Under the pieces are notes generated by a model. The model saw only the letters and a program-made list of their open reading frames with translations. It was not told where the DNA came from and ran no database searches. A stretch of DNA of 48,147 bases from Lachnospiraceae bacterium (GTDB lineage Bacteria; Bacillota; Clostridia; Lachnospirales; Lachnospiraceae), in assembly GCA_016280395.1 (NCBI GenBank), contig JAEEGQ010000124.1:1-48147 (forward strand). Direction: 5' to 3'. Below are positions 31,937 to 40,831 of this stretch, piece after piece. Every line of letters begins with the position of its first letter. Positions within the stretch are counted from its first letter, which is position 1. Made by a program: the position numbers and the translations under genes.

Positions 31937-33040
31937 TCAGACGGTTTCAAAGTAGAGTCTTTCACCGGTCTCTTTGTCAAATATGTGGACTTTTTCGGGC
32001 TTTAACGAGAAGCGGACCTTTTCGCCTTTCATCTTTTTTGCATGTTCGCTGGTTATGATGGAACGGATGATGTCCGTTTCGGAGCCTTCGTGCCTTGAAA
32101 CGACGCTGATGTCGCGGCACATGACCTCGACTCTGTCAAGGTCGCAGACAAACGGGCCGTTTTCTTCGGGATTAAAGCCTTCGGGACGGATACCGACCTT
32201 AACGGGCCTGTTTCCTATGCCGGAAAGCTTAAGGACGGCATCTTTTCCTATGTAGAGAACACCGTCTTCGACCTTGCCGTCAAAAACATTTATGGCGGGA
32301 GTACCAAGGAATTTCGCAACAAAAAGGTTTACCGGATTATCGTAAACATCCTGTGGCTTGTCGACCTGCTGGATCACGCCTGCGTTCATAACGATTATCG
32401 TATCGGAAATGCTCATGGCCTCATCCTGGTCGTGGGTTACAAAGATAGTGGTGATGCCGGTTTCCTTCTGGATGCGGCGGATCTCTTCGCGGGTCTGCAG
32501 ACGGAGCCTTGCGTCAAGGTTTGACAGAGGCTCGTCGAGGAGCAGGACTCTCGGGGTCTTTACAAGCGCACGGGCTATGGCAACGCGCTGCTGCTGGCCG
32601 CCTGACAGCTCATTCGGCTTTCTTTCGAGAAGCTCGTCTATCTGGACAAGCTTTGCTGCCTGAAGGACCTTTTCCTTCATCTGCTCTTTTGTAAGCTTTT
32701 TATCCCCTTTGAGGTTTTCAAGCGGATAGCGGATATTGCGCTCAACGGTCAGATGCGGGTAAAGAGCGTAGCTCTGGAAGACAAGACCTACACCCCTGCG
32801 CTCCGCGGGGATCGAAGTAACATCGTCGTCGTCAAAAAAGATCCTGCCCGACGAAGGCTCAAGGAGACCGCAGATGAGATTGAGAGCGGTACTTTTGCCG
32901 CAGCCCGAAGGGCCGAGCAGCCCTATGAGCTTTCCGTCCGGAAGAGTTAAGTCAAAGTCGTTTACGGCGATAACGTCCTCTTTTATTTTTTTGTTTCTGT
33001 TGGGAAATCTTTTTGTAAGATGTTCCAGTCTGATCTGCAT
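31937..33040 (-). CDS. Carbohydrate ABC importer ATPase, UgpC/MsmK-like
   Basis: 367 residues. Walker A GPSGCGKST, Q-loop VFQSYALYPHL, LSGGQQQRVAIARAL signature, Walker B VLLLDEPLSNLD and switch His VTHDQDEAM. The ~120-residue C-terminal TOBE/regulatory domain (KVGIRPEGFNPEENGPF and onward) marks the MsmK/UgpC group, which can serve several importers. First gene of the importer set; 15 bp separate it from the MalF-like gene. An FRG-domain gene lies 73 bp upstream in the same direction. Confidence 0.92.
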   Translation of the reverse strand: MQIRLEHLTKRFPNRNKKIKEDVIAVNDFDLTLPDGKLIGLLGPSGCGKSTALNLICGLLEPSSGRIFFDDDDVTSIPAERRGVGLVFQSYALYPHLTVERNIRYPLENLKGDKKLTKEQMKEKVLQAAKLVQIDELLERKPNELSGGQQQRVAIARALVKTPRVLLLDEPLSNLDARLRLQTREEIRRIQKETGITTIFVTHDQDEAMSISDTIIVMNAGVIQQVDKPQDVYDNPVNLFVAKFLGTPAINVFDGKVEDGVLYIGKDAVLKLSGIGNRPVKVGIRPEGFNPEENGPFVCDLDRVEVMCRDISVVSRHEGSETDIIRSIITSEHAKKMKGEKVRFSLKPEKVHIFDKETGERLYFETV

Positions 33041-33113
33041 CTGAAATGCCCCCTTTATATTTGATTGGTGATCTGCCGAAATGTATATAACGCTATAGCA
33101 ATCAGCATGTTTT

Positions 33114-33866
33114 TTAGATATTGTAAAAACGTCTCAGATCCTTTGAAATGTGGTCAAGATCCGGATAAACAAAGCTTTCCGTAATACCGAACACTCTCAG
33201 GCTTTCAAGGAAGTACTCTTTTTTGTCACTCGGGATGACGATCTTGTAAAGGATGTCGTCCGGACAGATGTCCTGAAGCCGTTTGAGCGAATTATGGACA
33301 GTGAAATTGGCCTGCTGGGAATACATCCTGAGGTTATTTTCTATGGAACTTACCGCGAGTATCCTGTCAACAAGCTCGGGATTATGGTGGTTATGCTTAA
33401 AAGCCGGAAGGAGCATCTCCTGGGTGGTGTCGGCATCAATGGGGTAGATACAGCGTCCGAAACCCATCATCTCGTTAAAAAGATCGGGGACGAGAACCCA
33501 GATGGTCGCGTCCGTCGACGGATGGACCGCAAAATTCTCCGTCGCAAAAAAGGCTGCGATAAGGGGAGATTTGCTCCAGTCAAGCATACGCGTCGGAAGA
33601 CCGTAATGCTGCATTATCGAGACCCATGCGGCGTAATTGTGTTTTACGGGTGGATTTGACATGATCTGATGGGCTCTTATATAGAAGTCATTTGTCATGT
33701 AACGTTCCACCTGTATGCGCTGCTCCGTGCGCTGGATGGACGGGATAAGGGGCCTGTCGGAACAGTCGTCTCCCCTGTACCACAGGCGAAGGCCGTCATG
33801 GGAATCATCCAGGCCTTTAACGAACTTTAACAGTGAATCGATATTGGTTATGCAGGTCTCCTTCAT
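33114..33866 (-). CDS. FRG-domain protein
   Basis: 250 residues, no signal or membrane segment. It carries the three landmarks that name the family: LWYRGDD near residue 30, then YAAWVSIMQHYGLPTRMLDWSKSPLIAAFFATENF. The rest is alpha/beta without recognised domains. The biochemical activity of FRG domains is not established; several occur in defence-associated or toxin-like proteins and the fold has been compared with ADP-ribosyltransferases. Here it is on the same strand as, and 73 bp ahead of, the sugar importer operon without a clear terminator between them, so it may be co-transcribed. RBS AGGAAGGAG is 12 nt ahead of ATG 33866, somewhat far. Confidence 0.8.
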   Translation of the reverse strand: MKETCITNIDSLLKFVKGLDDSHDGLRLWYRGDDCSDRPLIPSIQRTEQRIQVERYMTNDFYIRAHQIMSNPPVKHNYAAWVSIMQHYGLPTRMLDWSKSPLIAAFFATENFAVHPSTDATIWVLVPDLFNEMMGFGRCIYPIDADTTQEMLLPAFKHNHHNPELVDRILAVSSIENNLRMYSQQANFTVHNSLKRLQDICPDDILYKIVIPSDKKEYFLESLRVFGITESFVYPDLDHISKDLRRFYNI

Positions 33867-34278
33867 ACTGTAACCTGACTCCTTCCTCTTAAGCTTTACG
33901 GGACCGTATATGCACCCCGTGCAAAACTTAAGTAAACTGTCTCAAAATCAGTATAAATAACTTGATTTTAGTTTTCAAGAAAAAACCATATTTTTTTAAA
34001 AGTCGGAAATCTACAGGAGAAGAACGGCATTTGTTAATTTTAAAATTAATTTCGTTTAAATGGGTTTAAAACGGCATATCGACAAAAAGAGAATTTTTAA
34101 AAGGTCGGATTTTAAATGGGTTTAAAAAGGATGATCATGGAAATGATACAAAGATAGAATGAAAAAATATTTATTTAAAACGTAACAAGTCCGGAGTAGT
34201 TGTACCTAACTTGTGAAAAACTGTTTCTGCTCAAGAATGACATTTTATTAACCGACAGGGAGATTTTGCCCGTTATTG
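33867..34278. other. AT-rich intergenic region with a 17-nt exact direct repeat
   Basis: No gene seen. tttaaatgggtttaaaa occurs at 34055-34071 and 34111-34127; each is flanked by related strings (ttttaaaagtcgga near 33994, ttttaaaaggtcgga near 34096, and acggcat twice). Between the diverging FRG and glycosyltransferase genes, so it holds their promoters and possibly operators for a shared regulator. Confidence 0.4.
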
Positions 34279-34307
34279 TTGAAAAAACAACACTTTTCTG
34301 ATAAAAT
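34279..34307 (+). promoter_or_regulatory. Promoter of the glycosyltransferase gene
   Basis: TTGAAA (34279-34284), 17-bp spacer, TAAAAT (34302-34307). The start would be near 34314, after ATG 34311, which supports ATG 34341 as the true start codon. A gttg-aaaaaa-caac dyad overlaps the -35. Confidence 0.65.
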
Positions 34308-34340
34308 ATAATGATAAGATTTCAACGGGGGGAGAGGAAA

Positions 34341-35729
34341 ATGTCACAGGAGAAGCCGCAGGTAAGTATAATAGTGCCGGTCTATAACGCTGAAAAGTAC
34401 ATCGGCCGGTGCGTGGAAAGTATCCTTGGGCAGGAGTTCAGGGACTTCGAGCTGATCCTCATAAACGACGGCAGCAGGGACGGTTCGAAGGAGATACTTG
34501 ATGCTTTTGAGGCACGGGACAAGCGTGTTGTTGTAAAACACAATCCGAACCAGGGAGTCTCGGCCACAAGGAACGAAGGCATTGCCATGGCAAGAGGCGA
34601 ATTTATACAGTTCCTTGACGCGGATGACTGGCTTTCGCCCCAGGCGACAAAACTGCTTGTGCGTACCGCAGCAGATAAGAACGCCGATCTTGTAATAGCT
34701 GATTTTTACCGTGTGGTTGGGGACAGGATAGCCCCAAAGGGCGATATCGACACCGACGAGGTGATGACGGTACAGGAATTCGGCGATTATCTGATGGAGA
34801 ACCCGGCGGATTTCTATTACGGTGTGGTATGGAACAAGCTTTACAGGACGGACATCATCAGGAAATACAACCTCGGTATGGATCCGCAAGTAAGCTTTTG
34901 CGAGGATTTCATCTTCAATCTCGAATATGTGACGCATTGTGAGCGCATTGCGGCACTGCCTGTGCCTGTTTACTATTATGTCAAGACGGAAGGCTCGCTT
35001 GTGACAAAGAGCCTTAACATAAAAAAGATCACCGAAGCCAAGAAAAATGTCATCAGGTATTATGATGATTTCTTCAAAAAGATCCACAACGAGGAGGATT
35101 ACAAGTCCCGCAAGGCGGACATCCTCATGTATCTTGTGGAATTTGCAAGGGATGACCCGGCTTCCCCGCTTTCGATGAGCACAAAGAAGCTTGGGGAGGA
35201 ATCGATCCCGGTATATTTCCTTAACGGTGACGATAATGTCTTTGCCTACAATTATTACGAAAATAAGCTTCTTGCGCGTTTGTCGCACGCGACCGCGCAA
35301 AAGACGGGGCTAAAGGATATCGATGTAAGGATGCTCCTTCTGCTCTCGGTTGCGAAGGAAGGCATTACGATAAAAGAGGCGGTAAGTTATCTTGAATGCA
35401 GCGGCGCAACGGCGCTCCTTACGCTGCAAAAGCTTGTTAGAAAGCAATACGCGGAGGCGGTAAAGCCCGCAAGGACCGACGAAAAACAGGCCGACCGGGA
35501 AGAAAAGCCGGAAAACCGTGAGAAAAAGCCGGAACAGCCGGAAGAAACGCGATACAGGCTCGTTGACGGCGCAAAGGCAGTTACCGGCGACTTAAAGCAC
35601 GTTCTGAGCGACTTTGAGGATATCCGCTATGACGGTTTTACAGAGGAGGAGATTAGCCTTTACAGGAAATTTGAAGAGCGCGCGGTACATAACCTGAAGC
35701 GCATCCTTAAAGACTATTCGGATATTTAA
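34341..35729 (+). CDS. Family 2 glycosyltransferase fused to a MarR-like winged-helix region
   Basis: 462 residues. Residues 1-~240 are a GT-A family 2 glycosyltransferase: VSIIVPVYNAEKYIGRCVES, FELILINDGSRDGS, NEGIAMARGEFIQFLDADDW (the DxD metal site) and ED near SFCEDFIF. The tail is unusual. Residues ~302-375 (NYYENKLLARLSHATAQ, then DIDVRMLLLLSVAKEGITIK, then GATALLTLQKLVRK) follow the helix, winged-helix order of MarR regulators. After a ~28-residue Lys/Glu/Pro spacer, the last ~55 residues (GFTEEEISLYRKFEERAVHN, then LKRIL) resemble the MarR dimerisation helix. RBS GGGAGAGGA supports ATG 34341. The start of the tail is inferred by eye. Confidence 0.8.
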   Translation: MSQEKPQVSIIVPVYNAEKYIGRCVESILGQEFRDFELILINDGSRDGSKEILDAFEARDKRVVVKHNPNQGVSATRNEGIAMARGEFIQFLDADDWLSPQATKLLVRTAADKNADLVIADFYRVVGDRIAPKGDIDTDEVMTVQEFGDYLMENPADFYYGVVWNKLYRTDIIRKYNLGMDPQVSFCEDFIFNLEYVTHCERIAALPVPVYYYVKTEGSLVTKSLNIKKITEAKKNVIRYYDDFFKKIHNEEDYKSRKADILMYLVEFARDDPASPLSMSTKKLGEESIPVYFLNGDDNVFAYNYYENKLLARLSHATAQKTGLKDIDVRMLLLLSVAKEGITIKEAVSYLECSGATALLTLQKLVRKQYAEAVKPARTDEKQADREEKPENREKKPEQPEETRYRLVDGAKAVTGDLKHVLSDFEDIRYDGFTEEEISLYRKFEERAVHNLKRILKDYSDI

Positions 35730-35786
35730 CAACAGGGCTTCTAAAAAGCCCGCAACAGCTGGAGAACAGCAGAAAGAGGTGGGAAA

Positions 35787-36914
35787 ATGCTTGTAAAAGG
35801 TGTATCTGCGTATATCGATCACACTTTCAGACCTGCGGATATTTCCGTAAAGAACGGTATAATTGCCGGGATCTATGAGCCGGGGACGGCGCCTGCGGAT
35901 GATGAAACCATCGAGGCTTCGGGGCTTCTTGCCATACCGGGACTTGTTGACCTGCATTTTCACGGGGCAAAGGGATTTGATTTCTGTGATGCGACAAAAG
36001 AGGCGGTAGAAGCGCTTGCGAAATATGAGGCCGCAAACGGCGTGGTTGCGATCTGCCCCGCCACAATGACCTACGACGAAGCAAGGATAACAAAGGTCAT
36101 CGAGGCCGCTCTTGAATACAAGAACGACACATCCTTCACGCTTCCCTGCTATGCGGCGCTTGAGGGCATTAACCTTGAGGGACCGTTCATATCGAAAAAC
36201 AGGATCGGAGCCCAGAACGCGGATTATGTCATACCGCCGGATAAGGCCATGATCTGCAGGCTCCTTGACAAGGGGCAGGGGCTTGTTAAGCTCATAGCCA
36301 TCGCTCCCGAAGTTGACGGGGCGATCGACTGCATCAGGGATCTTTCGGACAGGGTAGTGTTCTCTGTTGCCCACACGGAATCGGATTATGATACCGCAAA
36401 AGAGGCCTTTGAGTGCGGCGCGAGCCATGTTACGCACTTGTATAACGCAATGCCGGGCTTAAACCACAGGGCTCCGGGCGTTATCCCGGCAGCCTGCGAA
36501 GCGGGCGCGGATGCAGAGCTTATAAGCGACGGTATCCATATCCATCCGGCAATGGTAAGGATGGCCTTCAGGATCTTCGGACCGGAGAGAGTGATCCTTA
36601 TCTCCGACAGTATGCGTGCCTGCGGCCTTGCAAACGGCGAGTACGACCTGGGCGGACAGACAGTGTGCGTTGAGGGGAGAAAGGCAGTGCTCGCGGAGGC
36701 CCGTAATACCATCGCCGGCAGTGTGACAAATCTGTTCGAGTGCATGACATGTGCCATAAGCTTCGGCGTAAGCAGGGAAGATGCCGTCAGAGCGGCAACA
36801 GAAAATCCCGCAAGATCCATAGGCATAGATGACAGGTACGGAAAGATCGCTGTTGGTTACACCGGTCATTTCCTGCTTGTAAGCGAAGAAATGAGACTCG
36901 TAAGAGTGCTTTGA
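35787..36914 (+). CDS. nagA: N-acetylglucosamine-6-phosphate deacetylase
   Basis: 375 residues. Removes the acetyl group from GlcNAc-6-phosphate, giving GlcN-6-phosphate for glycolysis or wall synthesis. Motifs in order: GLVDLHFHGAKGFD (metal-side HxH variant), INLEGPFIS (metal Glu), VAHTESDYD, HVTHLYNAMPGLNHRAPG, AELISDGIHIHP and LISDSMRACG, whose Asp is the catalytic base. The first metal motif reads HFHG, as in many NagA. RBS GAGGTGGG precedes ATG 35787. No nagB or PTS gene is in the window. Same strand as the glycosyltransferase gene, 57 bp apart, so possibly co-transcribed. Confidence 0.92.
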   Translation: MLVKGVSAYIDHTFRPADISVKNGIIAGIYEPGTAPADDETIEASGLLAIPGLVDLHFHGAKGFDFCDATKEAVEALAKYEAANGVVAICPATMTYDEARITKVIEAALEYKNDTSFTLPCYAALEGINLEGPFISKNRIGAQNADYVIPPDKAMICRLLDKGQGLVKLIAIAPEVDGAIDCIRDLSDRVVFSVAHTESDYDTAKEAFECGASHVTHLYNAMPGLNHRAPGVIPAACEAGADAELISDGIHIHPAMVRMAFRIFGPERVILISDSMRACGLANGEYDLGGQTVCVEGRKAVLAEARNTIAGSVTNLFECMTCAISFGVSREDAVRAATENPARSIGIDDRYGKIAVGYTGHFLLVSEEMRLVRVL

Positions 36915-37011
36915 TCCCAAACCCGGAACTTTTCTAAGTTCTTAAAAGCCGGCCTGTGCCGGTTTGGCCGGGATCAAACAAAAGTATCAAATGTCAATCC
37001 GGAGGTTGGCC

Positions 37012-37953
37012 ATGTTCTGGCAGATAACATCATTGGTCATATTGGGCCTTCTGCTCGTTTTTGCCGTAGCGGGAGCATTGATCGCAGGCATCGCGATGAC
37101 GGGAAAACGCCAGACGCTTGACGAGGCGTTTGGATGGCAGGCGGAACATTACGATCTTTCCTGGTTCGACAGGGAAGCCTTAAAACCGTACACGGTCAGA
37201 GGCTTTGAAGGCTATGAGCTTAAAACCTTCATGATCCCGGCGCCGGAGCCGTCGGACAGGTATGTGATCATTTCCCACGGTTACACGGATAACAGGTTCG
37301 GAGCCCTGAAATACGTAAAAAACTATCTCGATATGGGCTTCAACTGTGTGATATACGACCTCCGCGGACACGGAGAGAACGCGCCTGCGGCGACTACATA
37401 CGGAGTGCGGGAAGCGGTGGACCTGCTGCATGTTATAGAGGATACAAGGATCCGCTATAAAAACGTTGCGATGCTGGGGCTGCACGGCGAATCGCTGGGG
37501 GCCGCAACAACCTTAACATGCCTCAAATATAAGCCTGCAGTGGACTTTGCTATTGCGGACTGTCCGTTTGCAGAGATACACAATGTTTTGAAAAAGGGGC
37601 TGCACGACAGCGTGTTTGCGCCCATCCTTATATTCCTTGGTTCCATAGGCGCAAAGCTTCGTTTCGGAGTGAGCTTTGAAGAGATGAAGCCTATTCTTGC
37701 GCTTAAAGAAAATACTGTACCAATTCTGCTGATACACGGCGCCGCAGACGATTTCATCGTGCCGGACAACAGTAAAAGGCTTTGTGAAGCAACAAAAGGA
37801 CCTGCAGAACTTTGCTTTATAGATGGCGCTGCCCATGCGGTGTCGGTCATCACGGATCCCGAAAAATACAGAAAGACCGTTAAGGCTTTTCTGGAGAAGT
37901 ATATGAAATTAAGTTTTTTAAGCCATAAGCGGAACATCGACATAAACTTTTGA
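37012..37953 (+). CDS. Membrane-anchored alpha/beta hydrolase
   Basis: 313 residues. One N-terminal membrane helix (SLVILGLLLVFAVAGALIAGI), then an alpha/beta hydrolase fold. Nucleophile elbow GLHGESLGA, acid in IHGAADDFIVP and the final His in DGAAHAVS complete the triad. HGYTDNR and YDLRGHGEN mark the oxyanion and turn regions. I chose ATG 37012 because GGAGG lies six bases ahead; the longer frame begins with TTG at 36964. The stop overlaps the upstream end of the histidine-kinase frame but the kinase starts later. Substrate unknown; esterase, lipase or acyl-hydrolase activities are all possible. Confidence 0.82.
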   Translation: MFWQITSLVILGLLLVFAVAGALIAGIAMTGKRQTLDEAFGWQAEHYDLSWFDREALKPYTVRGFEGYELKTFMIPAPEPSDRYVIISHGYTDNRFGALKYVKNYLDMGFNCVIYDLRGHGENAPAATTYGVREAVDLLHVIEDTRIRYKNVAMLGLHGESLGAATTLTCLKYKPAVDFAIADCPFAEIHNVLKKGLHDSVFAPILIFLGSIGAKLRFGVSFEEMKPILALKENTVPILLIHGAADDFIVPDNSKRLCEATKGPAELCFIDGAAHAVSVITDPEKYRKTVKAFLEKYMKLSFLSHKRNIDINF

Positions 37954-37985
37954 CAAAGCGCGCGCCGCGTCAGGAAAGGAACATT

Positions 37986-39932
37986 ATGCCGACAACTCAA
38001 TACTTTACGTTTGCAGAAGAAACCGAGAAGATGCTGGTAATGCTTACTGCGCTCGTTTTCAATATCATCCTGCTTATTGCCATCTATGTTTTCAACTCGG
38101 ACAAGAAAAAGGACAGCCACACCGGGTGGTTCAGAAACCTTGTCATGTCGGTGGCAATGGGAAGTATTCTTACTATTCTCGCAGGATACGCCCGCAATAC
38201 GCAGTTCTGGATGTCTTACCCTAAATTCTCGCTCCTGCTCGTGCTTCTCGAATACGCGTTTAACCTTATCCTCACATACAGTTTCGCGAAATACATGGAG
38301 GTTATCGCTTTCTCGGATCTTGAGCGCAAAAAGAAGCATTTCCTGACACTAAGGCTCGTAAACCTGGTCTTCCTGACCGTGACGCTGCTGTTCATCCTGG
38401 GCGTGTTCATCGCGAAAGTCCCGAACGCTGTAGGTACGAGCAAAGAGAGCATCTCAGTGTCGACTGCGACAAGGCTTTACATAGGCTTTGCGGTGGATCT
38501 GTACTTCCTTGTTTATGCGATCGTCATGTTTGCGGTAAGAAACAAAACCTTTGACAAACGTGCGAAGATCACGACTGTTGCAGGTCTTATCGTTACGATA
38601 GCCGGCATAATGATCGAGATATGGAATAAGACGCATATCGTAATGAACTATCCCGGAGCCGTGCTTGGCCTCTACATTTTCTACTTCGGTATCGAAAACT
38701 CGGACTACAAGAATCTTTCGGTCGCCATGAGCGAGCTGGTGGAAGCGAAGCGCCATGCCGAGGAAGCCAATACGGCCAAATCCGACTTCCTTGCCAACAT
38801 GTCGCACGAGATCCGTACTCCTATCAATGCGATACTCGGCATGAACGAGATGATAATCCGCGAAAGCAAGGATGATGATACGCTGCTTTGCGCTAAGAAT
38901 ATCGAGAGCGCAGGGCACAGCCTGCTTTCCATAATCAACGATATCCTTGACTTCTCGAAGATCGAATCCGGAAAGATAGACTTTGTAAACGCGCCCTACA
39001 AGCTGAGTTCCGTGCTGAACGACGTTGTCAACATGACGAACATCAGGGCAAAAGAAAAGAAGCTTGAATTCGAGACCTATGTCAACGAAAACCTGCCGGA
39101 CGAGCTTTACGGGGATGAGATGCGTATCCGCAAGATCATGGTGAACCTGCTCGGAAATGCAGTAAAATACACGAAATCAGGCTATGTTAAGCTATGTGTC
39201 GACGGCACCAGAAGAGATGATGTTATCGACCTTGAGATAAAGGTTGAAGACACCGGCATCGGCATAAGACCTGAGGATATGGACAAGGTATTTTCGAGAT
39301 TTAACCGCGCTGCCGACAATGAAGTGCGGAATATCGAGGGAACGGGCCTTGGCCTTACCATCACAAAGAGCCTTACAGAGATAATGGGCGGCTCCATCAG
39401 CGTTGACAGTACTTACGGCGAGGGCTCGGTATTTACGGCGGTCATCCCGCAGAGAGTATGCTCCGAGGACGTTATAGGCGACTTCAGGGAACGCTTCAAG
39501 GAGAGCATAAAGGAAAAGAGCAGCAGAGAGAGCATTATTGCGCCTAACGCAAAGCTTCTCGTGGTGGACGACAACATCGTCAATCTGATGGTTGTAAAGG
39601 GGCTGCTTAAGAATACGCAGATGCGTGTTGCGACTGCGGAAAGCGGTAAGGATGCCTTAAAAGCCCTTGCCAACGAGAAGTTCGACCTGATCTTCCTTGA
39701 CCAGCGCATGCCGGAGCTCAGCGGAACGGAAACGCTCCGCAGGATGAAGCGGATCCCGGGCTTTGATACGCCTGTTATCTGTCTTACAGCGGACGCGGTG
39801 CTCGGAGCAAAGGAATCTTATTTGAACGAAGGTTTCGATGGTTATCTGTCGAAGCCCATAGAAACGGCGCAGATGAATGACGTGCTCAAGGAGTTCCTTC
39901 CGAAGACGCTGATACGCGTAGAAACGGACTGA
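37986..39932 (+). CDS. Hybrid sensor histidine kinase with receiver domain
   Basis: 648 residues. About seven N-terminal membrane helices (residues ~15-235) form the sensor, with short loops, so the signal is probably membrane-embedded or small. Kinase core: H-box SHEIRTPINAIL with His274, N-box NLLGNAVKYT, G1 VEDTGIGI and G2 GTGLGLTI. A receiver domain follows (LLVVDDN, phospho-acceptor Asp572 in FLDQRMPEL, Thr in CLTADA, Lys in LSKPIE). No Hpt domain or response regulator is encoded nearby, so the phosphate must be relayed elsewhere or the receiver is inhibitory. ATG 37986 follows AAAGGAA; 32 bp after the hydrolase gene. Confidence 0.9.
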   Translation: MPTTQYFTFAEETEKMLVMLTALVFNIILLIAIYVFNSDKKKDSHTGWFRNLVMSVAMGSILTILAGYARNTQFWMSYPKFSLLLVLLEYAFNLILTYSFAKYMEVIAFSDLERKKKHFLTLRLVNLVFLTVTLLFILGVFIAKVPNAVGTSKESISVSTATRLYIGFAVDLYFLVYAIVMFAVRNKTFDKRAKITTVAGLIVTIAGIMIEIWNKTHIVMNYPGAVLGLYIFYFGIENSDYKNLSVAMSELVEAKRHAEEANTAKSDFLANMSHEIRTPINAILGMNEMIIRESKDDDTLLCAKNIESAGHSLLSIINDILDFSKIESGKIDFVNAPYKLSSVLNDVVNMTNIRAKEKKLEFETYVNENLPDELYGDEMRIRKIMVNLLGNAVKYTKSGYVKLCVDGTRRDDVIDLEIKVEDTGIGIRPEDMDKVFSRFNRAADNEVRNIEGTGLGLTITKSLTEIMGGSISVDSTYGEGSVFTAVIPQRVCSEDVIGDFRERFKESIKEKSSRESIIAPNAKLLVVDDNIVNLMVVKGLLKNTQMRVATAESGKDALKALANEKFDLIFLDQRMPELSGTETLRRMKRIPGFDTPVICLTADAVLGAKESYLNEGFDGYLSKPIETAQMNDVLKEFLPKTLIRVETD

Positions 39933-39951
39933 TCCGGCGGTTATATTCTTC

Positions 39952-39993
39952 TTGTATATGAGCATGAAAAATGCTAATATAAATATCATATTA
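39952..39993 (+). promoter_or_regulatory. Rubrerythrin promoter with PerR/Fur-like palindrome
   Basis: TTGTAT (39952-39957), 17-bp spacer, TAATAT (39975-39980). The perfect dyad taatat-N7-atatta (39975-39993) covers the -10 and start. Its 6-7-6 layout and AT-rich arms are like Fur/PerR boxes, and rubrerythrin is a usual PerR target; binding by PerR is inferred. Confidence 0.5.
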
Positions 39994-40048
39994 AATATGC
40001 TGGACGGCAGCGGAAAATGCCGGACAGACAAATAAGGAGGTAGTGAAA

Positions 40049-40690
40049 ATGAAACAGTATAAGTGTAAGGTTTGCGGTTACATTCATGAAGGCGACAGCG
40101 CTCCGGAAGAGTGCCCGAAGTGCCACCAGAAGAACGCTTTTGTTGAGGTTGGCGGAAATCCCTATGCGGGAACACAGACAGAGAAAAACCTTCAGGCCGC
40201 ATTTGCAGGCGAGTCCCAGGCAAGGAACAAATATACATATTTCGCTTCTGTTGCCAAGAAGGAAGGCTATGAGCAGATCGCGGCAATGTTCTTAAAGACA
40301 GCTGAAAACGAAAAAGAGCATGCGAAGATGTGGTTCAAGGAGCTTAAGGGCATCGGCTCGACGGCAGATAACCTTAAGGCTGCGGCTGACGGCGAAAACT
40401 ACGAGTGGACAGATATGTACGAGGATTTCGCAAAGACGGCCGAGAAGGAAGGCTTCCCGGAGCTTGCGGCTAAATTCCGCGGCGTGGCTGCCATCGAAAA
40501 ACATCATGAAGAGAGATACCGTGCGCTTCTCAAGAACGTTGAGACAAAGCAGGTATTTGAAAAGAGCGAAGTCAAGGTTTGGGAGTGCAGGAACTGCGGT
40601 CATATCGTAGTAGGCACAAAGGCTCCCGATGTTTGTCCCGTATGCGCTCATCCCCAGAGCTATTTTGAAGTAAACGCTGAGAATTATTAA
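40049..40690 (+). CDS. Rubrerythrin with rubredoxin-like zinc ribbons at both ends
   Basis: 213 residues. Peroxide-reducing di-iron protein of anaerobes. The four-helix bundle shows [28 protein letters not shown] and [13 protein letters not shown], giving the Glu and His iron ligands. Cys pairs flank it: N-terminal CKVCGYIH...CPKC (residues 6-25) and C-terminal CRNCGHIV...CPVC, each a one-iron rubredoxin-like site. Classical rubrerythrins have only the C-terminal ribbon, reverse rubrerythrins only the N-terminal one; both at once is uncommon. ATG 40049 is 8 bases after AAGGAGG and preferred to GTG 40043. Promoter with a PerR-like dyad upstream. Confidence 0.92.
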   Translation: MKQYKCKVCGYIHEGDSAPEECPKCHQKNAFVEVGGNPYAGTQTEKNLQAAFAGESQARNKYTYFASVAKKEGYEQIAAMFLKTAENEKEHAKMWFKELKGIGSTADNLKAAADGENYEWTDMYEDFAKTAEKEGFPELAAKFRGVAAIEKHHEERYRALLKNVETKQVFEKSEVKVWECRNCGHIVVGTKAPDVCPVCAHPQSYFEVNAENY

Positions 40691-40694
40691 AATA

Positions 40695-40808
40695 TCGGCG
40701 GGGACAGCTGTTTCTGACAACATTTCCAATCAGACGGTGGGGACGGTCCTGCCTGACATCAGATGAGAGTGTCAGCGGGGGCGTCCCCACCGGTGTCAGC
40801 AAGAGTGA
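40695..40808. repeat. REP-like palindromic element
   Basis: ggtggggacg (40736-40745) pairs perfectly with cgtccccacc (40782-40791), and ctgaca (40753-40758) with tgtcag (40770-40775) inside it. Strings such as ggggacggtcctg and gtgtcagcgggggcgt are the kind seen in REP elements spread through Clostridia, often with RAYT (IS200-like) transposases. The element inserts between rubrerythrin and the phosphohexomutase RBS. No transposase is present in the window. Confidence 0.55.
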
Positions 40809-40831
40809 GTCAAAAAGAAGGAGGTTATTTA

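Noticed and set aside
35592-36437. 281-codon minus frame across nagA
   Set aside because: Shadow of nagA; no ribosome site and no domain.
36946-36965. Terminator after nagA
   Set aside because: The stem aagccgg/ccggttt has no T run and the hydrolase gene begins soon after, so read-through is likely.
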